Assembly (NCBI GenBank): GCA_002839375.1
Contig: PGXY01000003.1
Span: forward strand, 682,964 to 725,112
DNA length: 42,149 nucleotides
Direction: 5' to 3'
Source of the DNA: Spirochaetae bacterium HGW-Spirochaetae-1
GTDB taxonomy: Bacteria; Spirochaetota; UBA4802; UBA5550
Part shown: positions 1 to 7,884 of the stretch, piece by piece
How the letters are laid out: every line of letters begins with the position of its first letter
How positions within the stretch are numbered: position 1 is the first letter of the stretch
Notes under the pieces: model-generated
What the model was told of the DNA's origin: nothing
Databases searched by the model: none
What the model saw: the letters and a program-made list of their open reading frames with translations, nothing else
Translations under genes and position numbers: made by a program

Positions 1-2
1 AG

Positions 3-68
3 CAGTGTGTGGAGAAATTTCTCTGGTTTGAAGAGGCATACCGTAAAAGGCTGGCCCTGTATTTTTAA
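3..68 (+). CDS. C-terminal end of an unidentified protein (partial)
   Basis: The frame beginning at base 3 is open from the window edge to a TAA at 66-68 and reads as a charged, protein-like tail (ends EEAYRKRLALYF). The other two forward frames give less plausible peptides. Too short to assign a family. It could be the 3' end of a gene running in from the left, or chance. Confidence 0.3.
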   Translation, partial: QCVEKFLWFEEAYRKRLALYF

Positions 69-81
69 AGAAATATACCAT

Positions 82-93
82 GGGGTCAGAGCC
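82..93 (+). repeat. Copy of the dispersed GGGGTCAGAGCC motif
   Basis: GGGGTCAGAGCC lies 14 bases after the stop of the partial frame at 3-68. The same word recurs near 3014, 3190, 4347, 7073 and 36156. It is in non-coding sequence here. Confidence 0.6.
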
Positions 94-210
94 TGTTGTT
101 AAAGGATAGATACAAGATCACAAACTGTCACTCATCGCACCTGATGGCTGACATTTTTCTTGACGATCTCTGCATTTCATTGTATATTAATTACGATATA
201 AATATAAAGA

Positions 211-240
211 TAAAAAAAGCATTCAGAGCATACTGAATGC
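211..240 (-). terminator. Hairpin plus T-run read on the minus strand
   Basis: GCATTCAG (219-226) and CTGAATGC (233-240) form a perfect 8-bp stem with a 6-nt loop. Read on the minus strand the stem is followed by seven T residues (212-218), the layout of a Rho-independent terminator. No minus-strand gene lies upstream of it, because clpB occupies the plus strand from 426. It may end a short untranslated RNA or be fortuitous. The rest of 69-425 is AT-rich and holds no gene I can support. Confidence 0.4.
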
Positions 241-425
241 ATTATACTTGCATTACTAATCGTTTATTAATATCCTGCACAAACTTTCCCCGGACCAGAA
301 ATTATTGGTGAGGATGATCCTGGATAGACAGGGATGATTTTTCAATTAATGAAGGGCCTGTGTCAAAGACTCAAAAATATCCCTGAAAAAAACCGAGATG
401 GACATCACACAAAGGAGAGAACATT

Positions 426-3002
426 ATGAGAATGGATAAACTCACTCTGAAGGCACAAGACGCCTTTAATACGGCGCAGGATATTGCCACGCAAAAAAAT
501 CATTACGAGATACAGCCCCTCCACCTCCTGAAGGCACTGACAGAACAGGAGGGCGGCATGTTTACATCTATTGCCCTGAAGATAGGCGCTCCGGTAAATG
601 AAATAAAGGACGAAGTCAATAAAACCATGAACGAACTCCCTCGTCAGACCGGTGCCGGTCCCGGCGGCGGTGTCATGTCCCAGTCACTGCGAAACACGCT
701 GAACGAGGCATGGAACCAGGCCGTGGGTCTGGGAGATCATTATCTCAGCACCGAGCATCTCATCCTGTCCCTGGCTGCCACTGAAAACGACCGCTCGAAA
801 CAAATATTGAACGCCCACGGATTCATAAAGGAAAATATCCTGAAGGTTCTTATGGATATCCGCGGCTCAAAGCGCGCTTCAACGGAAACTGCCGAGGAGC
901 AGTATAATGCCCTGGACCGCTACAGCAGGGACCTGACGCGTCTGGCTCGCATGAACAAGATCGATCCCGTTATCGGCCGTGACGAGGAGATACGCCGCGT
1001 CATGCAGGTCCTCTCACGCAGGACCAAGAACAATCCCATCCTCATCGGCGAGCCTGGCGTGGGAAAAACCGCCATTGTCGAAGGCCTGGCCCAGCGTATG
1101 GTGGAAGGCGATGTACCGGAAAACCTGAAAAACAAGCGGCTCGTAGGTCTCGATATGGGAGCCCTCATTGCCGGCGCCAAGTATCGCGGAGAATTCGAGG
1201 AACGCCTCAAGTCCGTGATCCAGGAGATCGAAGAGTCCGACGGCGATATCATACTCTTTATCGATGAGGTGCACACCCTGGTGGGTGCCGGGGCAGCCGA
1301 GGGAGGCAACGATGCATCGAACATGCTAAAACCCGCTCTTGCCCGCGGCGCCATGCGCACCATCGGCGCCACGACGCTGAACGAATATCAGAAATATATC
1401 GAAAAAGACAAGGCCCTGGAGCGCCGTTTCCAGCCCGTTTTTACCAAGGAACCTTCGGTGGAAGATACCATCGCCATCCTGCGGGGACTGAAGGAACGGT
1501 ATGAAGTGCATCACGGCGTGCGAATATCTGACTCGGCCGTTGTTGCCGCGGCCATGCTGTCGGACCGCTATATCACCGAGCGCTTTCTGCCCGATAAAGC
1601 CGTGGACCTCATCGATGAATCGGCGTCGCTTATCAAAATGGAAATCGATTCCATGCCCATCGAGATCGACGAGATCGAGCGCCGCATCCGGCAGCTCACC
1701 ATTGAGAAACAGGCACTGAAAAAAGAAAAGGACAAGGCCTCGCGGGAACGCCTGGACAAACTCGAGGAGGAACTGGCCAACCTGAACGAGAAGAAGGCCG
1801 TCCTGGTGACGCAGTGGAACCGCGAAAAGGAACTGATTAAAAATATCAGCGCCGTTAAAGAAGAGATAGACCACTTGAAACAGGAGGAGCAGCGCGCCGA
1901 ACGCGAAGGAAACCTGAACCGCGTGGCCGAGATTCGCTATGGAAAAATCGTGGAGCTTGAAAAGAAGCTCGGGGAAATCAACGAGAAGATAAAAGCCCTT
2001 GGAGAAAACACGCTCCTGAAAGAGGAGGTGACGGAACAGGAGATCGCCGCCGTTGTATCACGCTGGACCGGCATACCCGTATCAAGGATGCTGGAGGGCG
2101 AAAAGGAAAAGCTCCTGAAAATGGAAAGTCTTCTGGAAATGCGAGTCATTGGTCAACACCAGGCCCTGACGGCCATATCTGACGCCGTACGCCGCTCGCG
2201 CTCGGGGATACAGGACCCGCACCGGCCCATGGGCTCCTTTATCTTCCTGGGTCCCACGGGCGTCGGAAAAACTGAAACGGCCAAGGCCGTGGCTGAATTT
2301 CTCTTCAACGATGAAAAGGCCGTGGTGCGCATTGATATGTCGGAATACATGGAAAAGCACGCCGTATCGCGCCTCATCGGTGCACCTCCGGGATACGTGG
2401 GATACGAGGAGGGCGGTCAGCTTACAGAAGCGGTACGCCGCCGTCCCTATGCGGTCATTCTTTTCGATGAGATAGAAAAGGCGCATAACGATGTGTTCAA
2501 TATCTTTCTGCAGATCCTCGACGAAGGAAGGCTTACCGATTCAAAAGGCCGTGTTGTGGATTTCAGAAATACGCTCATTATCATGACGTCAAATATCGGA
2601 ACAGCCTATATCAGCGACACCACAATTCCCATGGAGGAACGGCGCCGCGGCGTTGAACAGGAACTGAAGACATATTTCAAGCCTGAATTCATCAATCGCG
2701 TCGATGAGACCATCATCTTCAATCCCCTGGGCAAGGAGCATATCGGCGAGATCATCAAGCTTCAGCTCAACGAGGTGGCAAAAAGACTGAAAGAGCGCGG
2801 CATTCTCCTGGAGCTGAGCCGCAAGGCCATGGATTTTCTCATCCAGGAGGGATTCGATCCGCAGTTCGGGGCCAGACCCCTGAAGCGGGCCATCCAGCGA
2901 CACCTGCTCAATCCATTGTCGATGCGGCTCCTGGGCGGCGATATTACCGAAGAGCAGAAGGTCAAGGTTGACTTTAATGGGAAGGAAATAATCTTTAAAT
3001 AG
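426..3002 (+). CDS. clpB: ATP-dependent disaggregase ClpB (Hsp100)
   Basis: Cytosolic AAA+ disaggregase that, with DnaK, threads aggregated proteins through a hexameric pore. At 858 aa it has the usual family length. The N-domain (about 1-145) is followed by D1 with Walker A GEPGVGKT at 208-215 and Walker [11 protein letters not shown], then a long charged coiled-coil middle domain (about 400-530) typical of ClpB rather than ClpA or ClpC. D2 has Walker A GPTGVGKT at 609-616 and [11 protein letters not shown]. After the TSNIG sensor there is no IGF/LGF ClpP-docking loop, in keeping with a chaperone. The start is supported by AGGAG at 413-417, eight bases before the ATG. ATG 432 is an in-frame alternative. 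I see no CIRCE (HrcA) operator upstream. It appears monocistronic. Confidence 0.97.
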   Translation: MRMDKLTLKAQDAFNTAQDIATQKNHYEIQPLHLLKALTEQEGGMFTSIALKIGAPVNEIKDEVNKTMNELPRQTGAGPGGGVMSQSLRNTLNEAWNQAVGLGDHYLSTEHLILSLAATENDRSKQILNAHGFIKENILKVLMDIRGSKRASTETAEEQYNALDRYSRDLTRLARMNKIDPVIGRDEEIRRVMQVLSRRTKNNPILIGEPGVGKTAIVEGLAQRMVEGDVPENLKNKRLVGLDMGALIAGAKYRGEFEERLKSVIQEIEESDGDIILFIDEVHTLVGAGAAEGGNDASNMLKPALARGAMRTIGATTLNEYQKYIEKDKALERRFQPVFTKEPSVEDTIAILRGLKERYEVHHGVRISDSAVVAAAMLSDRYITERFLPDKAVDLIDESASLIKMEIDSMPIEIDEIERRIRQLTIEKQALKKEKDKASRERLDKLEEELANLNEKKAVLVTQWNREKELIKNISAVKEEIDHLKQEEQRAEREGNLNRVAEIRYGKIVELEKKLGEINEKIKALGENTLLKEEVTEQEIAAVVSRWTGIPVSRMLEGEKEKLLKMESLLEMRVIGQHQALTAISDAVRRSRSGIQDPHRPMGSFIFLGPTGVGKTETAKAVAEFLFNDEKAVVRIDMSEYMEKHAVSRLIGAPPGYVGYEEGGQLTEAVRRRPYAVILFDEIEKAHNDVFNIFLQILDEGRLTDSKGRVVDFRNTLIIMTSNIGTAYISDTTIPMEERRRGVEQELKTYFKPEFINRVDETIIFNPLGKEHIGEIIKLQLNEVAKRLKERGILLELSRKAMDFLIQEGFDPQFGARPLKRAIQRHLLNPLSMRLLGGDITEEQKVKVDFNGKEIIFK

Positions 3003-3013
3003 GAAAAAAGCAA

Positions 3014-3202
3014 GGGGCTCTGACCCCTCAAATAAAACAATCCCTGCATAACTTTAATTGAATATATATTTTATATATTCAATTAAATATAAACATTATA
3101 ATAGATATTTTATCATTTCCTAAATTTTTTGGTTGTCTTCTTGCGTCATTTTATATATAGTAGGGTATGAAGTAAAAGGCTCCCCCAAAGGGTCAGAGCC
3201 CC
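3014..3202. repeat. AT-rich segment bounded by inverted GGGGCTCTGACCCC motifs (MITE-like)
   Basis: GGGGCTCTGACCCC (3014-3027) and GGGTCAGAGCCCC (3190-3202) are inverted copies of one motif enclosing a gene-free, AT-rich stretch between clpB and the next gene. Inside is a perfect palindrome (3053-3087). The layout resembles a small non-autonomous repeat element. The 3014 copy can also fold into a 5-bp hairpin (AGGGG/CCCCT) just after the clpB stop and might act in termination. Flanking target-site duplications were not evident. Confidence 0.45.
3053..3087. repeat. Perfect 16-bp-arm palindrome with 3-nt loop
   Basis: The arm 3053-3068 (TTTAATTGAATATATA) is exactly complementary to 3072-3087, separated by TTT. 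All-AT arms with one G/C pair make a cruciform- or hairpin-prone site. It could be a protein-binding site, a weak bidirectional terminator or the core of the surrounding element. Confidence 0.7.
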
Positions 3203-3236
3203 AATGAAAAACAATTTGTTATGGAGGATACATTCG

Positions 3237-4325
3237 ATGAAGAGGATTAAGTATGGCATAATGATATTCATGGCCATGTGTTTTCTGGGAGTGAACAGTG
3301 TGTTTGCTCTGACAGTACAGCATGTAACACCTAATTATGATAGTGGAGGCCCAATAGATACATTTGTTTCAGCTTACTTGACTAATATATTGAATGATAT
3401 AGATTCAGATGTTGGCACTATTGATTCGACCCCTAAAAAGCTTGCCGAAAGCTTCGCCAACGCGGGCACCTATTCCAACTTCGCCGCCACGCAGCGCGGC
3501 TACCAGGGCTATGACCTCTTTGCCGTGACCCTGGGCACCATGTTCGCCGGTCATATGTCAAGCTACGACGTAAGCCAGTTAAAAGACCTGAAGGACGATC
3601 TCAAAAACAAGGGCGACGTAGAAGTGGGTGCCGGATGGCAGGCCTGGGCAATGCAGGTGGGTCTCAACACCTCGCCGTGGCTCCTCGACGGCCTCTACCT
3701 GGGACTAAAGCTGGGCGTGGTAAAATTCAACATGCCCATTGGTGACAATAAGCTCAAGGTGGACTATATCTCCATAGGCGCCATTGCCGACTACCAGATC
3801 CTCAAGGCACGGTCCATCACCGGCGCCTTTGTATGGCGTGGCATCACCGTGGAATCGGGTCTCTTGTACCAGAAAAATGCCACCGGTGTTATTCTTGATG
3901 TTGCCGAGCCGACTCCACAAACTGACGGAACATATAGCATGAGTGTTGATCCTAGTCTCACTTTTGCCCTGGATTCCAATATCGTCACCATACCCCTGGA
4001 GATAAATACCGCCATCCGTATTGCCTGGTTTCTAAATCTTTCGATAGGTGTTGGCGCCGACATCAACTTCGGTAAATCCGATCTGGTCGCCAAACTAAAA
4101 GGTGATATAAAAGTATATGACAATACGGACAACCTTATAGAACCCACAACCCCCGGTTATATCTACACTAATGCTGGAGTAAAAGGGGCCAATCCCAAGG
4201 TCTTCGCACCCAAGGCTATGGTGGGCCTGGGTTTCTGTGCCGGGCCGGTCATGATAGATATACCCGTCACCTTCTACTTTCCCGGCGGCTTCAATGTTGG
4301 TATCTCGGCCGGTTTTGTCTGGTAA
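3237..4325 (+). CDS. Exported beta-barrel-like surface protein, function unknown
   Basis: A 362-aa protein starting at the second in-frame ATG, chosen because GGAGG (3223-3227) lies nine bases before it. The upstream ATG at 3204 adds 11 residues, lacks such a site and would disrupt the signal peptide. Residues 1-25 form a classical signal peptide (MKRIKYGIMIFM..., cleavage near VFA). The mature part has alternating hydrophobic/polar strands, many glycines and aromatics, a GLGFCAGPVMIDIPVTFYF strand near the end and a C-terminal aromatic residue (GFVW). These traits fit an outer-membrane barrel, and it recalls spirochaetal surface antigens. I cannot name the family. It is transcribed alone and ends in the strong hairpin at 4339-4368. 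Confidence 0.8.
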   Translation: MKRIKYGIMIFMAMCFLGVNSVFALTVQHVTPNYDSGGPIDTFVSAYLTNILNDIDSDVGTIDSTPKKLAESFANAGTYSNFAATQRGYQGYDLFAVTLGTMFAGHMSSYDVSQLKDLKDDLKNKGDVEVGAGWQAWAMQVGLNTSPWLLDGLYLGLKLGVVKFNMPIGDNKLKVDYISIGAIADYQILKARSITGAFVWRGITVESGLLYQKNATGVILDVAEPTPQTDGTYSMSVDPSLTFALDSNIVTIPLEINTAIRIAWFLNLSIGVGADINFGKSDLVAKLKGDIKVYDNTDNLIEPTTPGYIYTNAGVKGANPKVFAPKAMVGLGFCAGPVMIDIPVTFYFPGGFNVGISAGFVW

Positions 4326-4338
4326 ATGAACTGATTCT

Positions 4339-4368
4339 GTTCCGCCGGGGTCAGAGCCCCGGCGGAAC
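4339..4368 (+). terminator. 12-bp hairpin whose core is the GGGGTCAGAGCCCC motif
   Basis: GTTCCGCCGGGG (4339-4350) pairs perfectly with CCCCGGCGGAAC (4357-4368) around the loop TCAGAG. It starts 13 bases after the preceding stop codon. The repeat motif (4347-4360) supplies the loop and inner stem. The downstream sequence is only mildly T-rich, so it may be a stabilising 3' hairpin rather than a strict intrinsic terminator. Confidence 0.65.
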
Positions 4369-4479
4369 AATAAAATTCTGCGCTGAAATATCCCCCCGCT
4401 CCAATAAAGTTATTGATAAAACTGCCCATGCCGGGCATAATGTACCTTGTAAACAACCAGAAAAATAAAGGAAATAATC

Positions 4480-4845
4480 ATGGCAAAAGCATTGATTGTT
4501 GACGACTCTAAATTCATGAGGCGTATCATCCGCTCCACCCTGGAGGAAGGGGGCCACCAGATCATTGAGGAGGCCGATAACGGCGCCGACGGGATCAAAT
4601 GTTATAAAAGGCTGAAACCGGATTTTGTCACCATGGATATCACCATGGGAGGAAAGGACGGCATACGGGCCGTGATGGAGATTACATCCCTGGACCCGAC
4701 GGCGAAAATTGTGGTCGTATCGGCCCTGAACGAGAATACCATCAGACAGAACGAACCCCATATAAAGGCCTCGGCTTTTATAACCAAACCCTTTGACAAG
4801 GACAGCCTTCTCGATGCGGTCAATAATGCCCTGAAGGCTAAATAA
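4480..4845 (+). CDS. CheY-like single-domain response regulator
   Basis: At 121 aa this is one receiver domain with no output domain. The acidic pocket D8-D9, phospho-acceptor D53 (FVTMDITMGG), the conserved threonine/serine strand (VVVSAL) and lysine in FITKPFD are all present, so it should be phosphorylatable. The DDSKFMRRIIRSTLEEGG start is typical of CheY proteins of the chemotaxis/spirochaete type. AAGGA upstream supports the ATG. The next gene begins 10 bases after its stop, so the two are probably co-transcribed and it may signal through the cyclic-nucleotide-domain protein. No cognate kinase adjoins it. Confidence 0.92.
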   Translation: MAKALIVDDSKFMRRIIRSTLEEGGHQIIEEADNGADGIKCYKRLKPDFVTMDITMGGKDGIRAVMEITSLDPTAKIVVVSALNENTIRQNEPHIKASAFITKPFDKDSLLDAVNNALKAK

Positions 4846-4855
4846 AACCAGACCT

Positions 4856-5914
4856 ATGACCAGCAAGTACATCCGATTGTACAACCAAAACACGGAACCG
4901 GACTGCGCCTTTTTCCTTGAGGAAGGGAGGGTCTTTTTTTATCCCAATACGGCCGATAAATACGCTATTAACGGCCATGGCCTCATCTTCGGCGCCACGG
5001 AAATCATCATGGGAAACATGGCCCACATGCCGATGTTGCGCATTGAAACGGCCGTTACAGGCGAAGAAAGCCGCATCAAACGCATGTCCCTGGATAAATT
5101 CCGGGCCGGTATGGAGACCTATTCGTTTCTCCTCAATGTATCCATGGTGCTGGCCCAGCAGGTCCTTCTCACCAACCAGATCATAAACAAGAACCTGAAC
5201 GAACTGGCCGGCGATGAGAAGAAGACCAGGGAGCTTTCTATGGAATATTTCACCATTATTGAGCGCCTGCGCAAGGAGTATGACAAGCGCCGCCTGCCCT
5301 GGATCGCCGTTATCTTAAAGGAATTCGAGCTGAACCTGACCTGCAAGCGCGGCGAGGCCTATTACCGGTCGGCCGAACCGGTGAAAATCACGGAAATACA
5401 AAGCCTCTCGGATAAAATGGTTGAATACAGCCGCGGCTCCGTGATCTGCGAGGAAAATTCACAGGGAGACGAGATGTACATCCTCCAGAGCGGCGCCATC
5501 GACGTATTTATAGGCGGCAACTGTGTGGCAACTATCGAGGAGCCAGGCACCGTTTCGGGCGAGATGGCCCTGCTCCTGGGCCAGAAACGCACGGCAACTC
5601 TGAAAGCGAAGAACAGTGTAGTCCTGACCCGTATCACGAAGAAGGACCTGAAGGAGGTGGCCCAGAAGGAAAGCTCCATTCTCCAGGCCATTGCTCTGTC
5701 CCTGGCGAAGCGCCATTATTACAATGTCATAAAAATCGCCGATATCACGGAAAAGACGGTAAACAATCAGCTCGATGGCGAGGCGGCGACACACAAAAAG
5801 GCCTCGCTGTCGCAGCAGGCCATGAAGGATCTGGCAACGCTAAAAAGCAGGGTGCAGGACGCCATCTACGAAAAAAAGGCCGATTTTCTGAAGGATGTTT
5901 CGGAATTGCTGTAG
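4856..5914 (+). CDS. Cyclic-nucleotide-binding-domain protein with two cassettes
   Basis: A 352-aa soluble protein. Residues about 190-300 form a recognisable cNMP-binding cassette: GSVICEENSQGDEMYILQSG, then VSGEMALLLGQKRTATLKA, matching the phosphate-binding GE-x-ALL...R-x-A region with its arginine. Residues about 10-90 look like a second, degenerate cassette (CAFFLEEGRVFFY, LIFGATEIIMG). A helical linker lies between. No helix-turn-helix is visible, so it is not a CRP-type activator. No Shine-Dalgarno sequence precedes the start; translational coupling to the cheY-like gene is likely. It may be a second-messenger sensor feeding the neighbouring receiver; its partner is unknown. A hairpin follows the stop. 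Confidence 0.85.
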   Translation: MTSKYIRLYNQNTEPDCAFFLEEGRVFFYPNTADKYAINGHGLIFGATEIIMGNMAHMPMLRIETAVTGEESRIKRMSLDKFRAGMETYSFLLNVSMVLAQQVLLTNQIINKNLNELAGDEKKTRELSMEYFTIIERLRKEYDKRRLPWIAVILKEFELNLTCKRGEAYYRSAEPVKITEIQSLSDKMVEYSRGSVICEENSQGDEMYILQSGAIDVFIGGNCVATIEEPGTVSGEMALLLGQKRTATLKAKNSVVLTRITKKDLKEVAQKESSILQAIALSLAKRHYYNVIKIADITEKTVNNQLDGEAATHKKASLSQQAMKDLATLKSRVQDAIYEKKADFLKDVSELL

Positions 5915-5915
5915 G

Positions 5916-5934
5916 CCCGGTCTTCCGGGATTTT
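5916..5934 (+). terminator. Hairpin terminator after the cyclic-nucleotide-domain gene
   Basis: CCCGG (5916-5920), loop TCTT, CCGGG (5925-5929), then ATTTTC, directly after the stop. A second hairpin (CCGGGG 5948-5953 with CCCCGG 5960-5965) abuts the padR stop from the other side, separating these convergent genes. Confidence 0.55.
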
Positions 5935-5965
5935 CACAGAAACCGGTCCGGGGACAAACCCCCGG

Positions 5966-6484
5966 TTACTGCGGCTCAACAGTGATGGATTTAAGCCAGT
6001 TCATTTCAGCGTTCAGATGCTGTTCCAGGTAGGTCAGGATATGTCTGTGTGATTGATCAACGGGCAGCTCCTTATCGAGCTCTATCTTCTTTTTTATGGA
6101 TTCAATCTTTTCATTGACTATGATAAGCCTTTCCTCGATGAACTGCTCCCTCTGCTCTTCGGTGAGAAAATTAAAAAACATGAGTATGATATCGATATCG
6201 AAGTGAATAAGGTTCTGGTCAAAATACTGCTTCAGAAGCTTCTTGTAATGCTTTCTTCCGGCTGGTAATATTTCATAGACGTATCGCTCGGGATTGCCGC
6301 TTTCCTTTTCAGTGCCGACTCTCTTTACCCATTCGTTATCCACGGCCTTTTTTATGGCGTAATAAATGGAGCCGAATTTAATGTCGACATAATCTTCCAG
6401 CCTCTCAACAATCTTCTTTTTTATCTCATAACCATATAGATTGCCTTCCATAAGTAGACCCAGAATGGTTATTTCGATTTTCAT
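5966..6484 (-). CDS. PadR-family transcriptional repressor
   Basis: At 172 aa, with an N-terminal winged helix (ITILGLLMEGNLYGYEIKK..., FGSIYYAIKKAVDNEWV, then the wing GNPERYVYEILPAGRKHYKKLL) and a C-terminal dimerising helical region (about 100-165) of the Vir_act_alpha_C type. These are the hallmarks of PadR subfamily 2. Family members typically repress a neighbouring or divergent gene and respond to small hydrophobic or phenolic ligands. GAGG six bases before the ATG supports the start. It faces the GDSL hydrolase across about 300 bp of palindrome-rich DNA, making that gene and itself the likely targets. The ligand is unknown. Confidence 0.93.
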   Translation of the reverse strand: MKIEITILGLLMEGNLYGYEIKKKIVERLEDYVDIKFGSIYYAIKKAVDNEWVKRVGTEKESGNPERYVYEILPAGRKHYKKLLKQYFDQNLIHFDIDIILMFFNFLTEEQREQFIEERLIIVNEKIESIKKKIELDKELPVDQSHRHILTYLEQHLNAEMNWLKSITVEPQ

Positions 6485-6579
6485 AAACGCCTCTCAATCC
6501 TTCTATCTGTAATAATAGCTGGTAACCCGTGACCGGTCCGTTCATGTATCAGACCTGCACAACCCTAAAAAAAGCTTGT

Positions 6580-6661
6580 ATTGTACAATGAGAACATGCA
6601 TTTTTTTCCATGAAAAATTAAAAAAATGGGACTATATTAATACAACATTGTATGCTCTCAT
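6580..6661. promoter_or_regulatory. Inverted-repeat cluster upstream of padR
   Basis: ATTGTACAAT (6580-6589) is a perfect 10-bp palindrome. TACAACATTGTA (6641-6652) is a near-palindrome of similar sequence. ATGAGAACATGCA (6588-6600) and TGTATGCTCTCAT (6649-6661) are inverted copies matching at 11 of 13 positions. The cluster lies 96-177 bp upstream of the padR start, where autoregulatory operators would be expected. Confidence 0.5.
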
Positions 6662-6715
6662 AATGATTATACAATATAGCATATCTAAAATCAATAAAAT
6701 AATAGCCCATCACTG

Positions 6716-6741
6716 AAAAAATGTATATTTATACATTTTTT
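6716..6741. promoter_or_regulatory. PadR-type operator ATGT-N8-ACAT upstream of the GDSL gene
   Basis: AAAAAATGTATA (6716-6727) and TATACATTTTTT (6730-6741) are perfect 12-bp inverted arms around TT. The centre reads ATGT-N8-ACAT (6721-6736), the spacing reported for PadR-family operators. It sits about 50 bp before the hydrolase start, where it could overlap the promoter. The remaining bases of 6485-6790 are AT-rich and without a gene. Confidence 0.6.
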
Positions 6742-6790
6742 TTTAAATATATAAAGCGGCCTATATAAACGATTAACAGGAAAATAAATC

Positions 6791-7390
6791 ATGCATCTGG
6801 AAAAAGCGAAAAAGAAACTGGAAACGGGTGAAAAACTTACCATTGTGGCCTTTGGCGACTCCTTGACACAGGGCTGGATGGTCCGAAAGGGATATGTGGA
6901 TTTTCTGCAAGAGATGCTGGCCCGGCGCTATCCTGCGGCACGCTTTACTCTGGTTAACCGAGGCATACCGGGCAATACAACGGAAGACGGCTTGTACAGG
7001 CTTCGGCACGATGTCCTTGGCGAAAATCCCCATCTCGTTCTTGTGCAGTTCGCCCTCAATGATGCCTATATGGGGGTCAGAGCCCAACGGTTTAAAAACA
7101 ATCTGGAGGCTATAGTGGACCAGATTTCCCTCGATACGGATGCCGAGATTATCCTCGTCACATCAGTTTTTATCCACAATGAAGAAGAAAACCACATGGC
7201 GGAACTTTTTTACGGCATGATAGAAGAAATCGGGTCAGCGAAAAACATCCCCCTGGCCAGGGTGCACCAGTACTGGAAGGAATGCGTTGCCTCGGGAGTC
7301 AGCCATGCATCTCTGGTGCAGAGCGATCAGGTCCATCCCACGGTGGAAGGATACCGCCTCATGGCCGAGGCAGTAATGAAACTTTTTTAA
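6791..7390 (+). CDS. GDSL/SGNH-family esterase or lipase
   Basis: A 199-aa hydrolase of the TesA/arylesterase type. Block I is FGDSLTQGW with nucleophile Ser24. Block II glycine is in RGIPGNT. Block III is the ALND motif with Asn90. Block V is DQVHP with Asp179 and His182. All SGNH catalytic positions are therefore present. There is no signal peptide, so it is probably cytosolic. It should hydrolyse acyl esters or thioesters, but the substrate cannot be deduced. AGGA precedes the ATG. The divergent PadR regulator and palindrome suggest induction by a ligand, perhaps an ester it degrades. Bases 7073-7085 inside the gene are a copy of the dispersed GGGGTCAGAGCCC motif, read in frame as GVRA. 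Confidence 0.92.
   Translation: MHLEKAKKKLETGEKLTIVAFGDSLTQGWMVRKGYVDFLQEMLARRYPAARFTLVNRGIPGNTTEDGLYRLRHDVLGENPHLVLVQFALNDAYMGVRAQRFKNNLEAIVDQISLDTDAEIILVTSVFIHNEEENHMAELFYGMIEEIGSAKNIPLARVHQYWKECVASGVSHASLVQSDQVHPTVEGYRLMAEAVMKLF
7073..7085 (+). repeat. Dispersed motif copy inside the GDSL gene
   Basis: GGGGTCAGAGCCC in the coding strand, translated as part of MGVRAQ. It keeps the frame, so either the motif tolerates coding use or this copy arose by chance. Confidence 0.55.
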
Positions 7391-7558
7391 TTGTAACCTT
7401 TTCCATTGATATATATAATTAATATGGGGGCCCTGAATTAATGGCTCTACTGAATGAAAAACTATTGAAAAAAGTTGTGGATTTAATATCTTTATGGATG
7501 AGTATGGCTGGATCAGACATAAGATAAAAGCACTTTTCATTATTCCGGAGAAACAGTA

Positions 7559-7882
7559 ATGCCTGACAGCCATGGAACCAACAGCGGAACAGACAGCGGT
7601 CTGAAGACCGATTACGAACAGAAGGTAGAAACACCGCGGATGTACCGCGTTCTCCTTCACAATGATCACTACACAACGATGGATTTTGTTGTGGAGGTTT
7701 TAATGAAGATATTTCACATGCCCGCGGCCCAGGCAACGCAGGTTATGCTGGATGTTCACAAAAAGGGCATGGGAATCTGCGGCGTATATTCCCTTGATAT
7801 AGCCGCTACAAAGGTATCACAGGTTCACGAAATGGCCCAAAACCGGCAGTTTCCCCTTAAATGTTCTTATGAGGAAGCATAA
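7559..7882 (+). CDS. clpS: ClpS N-degron adaptor
   Basis: A 107-aa adaptor that hands N-end-rule substrates to ClpA. After a flexible N-terminal extension of about 25 residues comes the core: VLLHNDHYTTMDFVVEVL, with the ND dipeptide and following hydrophobic residues that form the N-degron pocket, and VMLDVHKKGMGICGVYS, with the conserved pocket histidine. GGAGA precedes the start. clpA begins two bases after the stop and aat follows, so the operon encodes recognition, unfolding and tagging together. Bases 7391-7558 upstream are AT-rich and presumably hold the promoter. Confidence 0.97.
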   Translation: MPDSHGTNSGTDSGLKTDYEQKVETPRMYRVLLHNDHYTTMDFVVEVLMKIFHMPAAQATQVMLDVHKKGMGICGVYSLDIAATKVSQVHEMAQNRQFPLKCSYEEA

Positions 7883-7884
7883 TA

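Noticed and set aside
301-425. Search for a CIRCE/HrcA or heat-shock operator before clpB
   Set aside because: No TTAGCACTC-N9-GAGTGCTAA or close variant was found.
920-1372. Arginine/serine-rich minus-strand frames inside clpB and clpA
   Set aside because: These are typical shadow frames of GC-rich coding DNA, lacking starts with ribosome-binding sites or any domain.
7441-7527. 28-aa amphipathic mini-frame (MALLNEKLLKKVVDLISLWM...) before clpS
   Set aside because: It looks like a possible small membrane-active peptide, but there is no good Shine-Dalgarno sequence and a frame of this length is expected by chance in the clpS upstream region.
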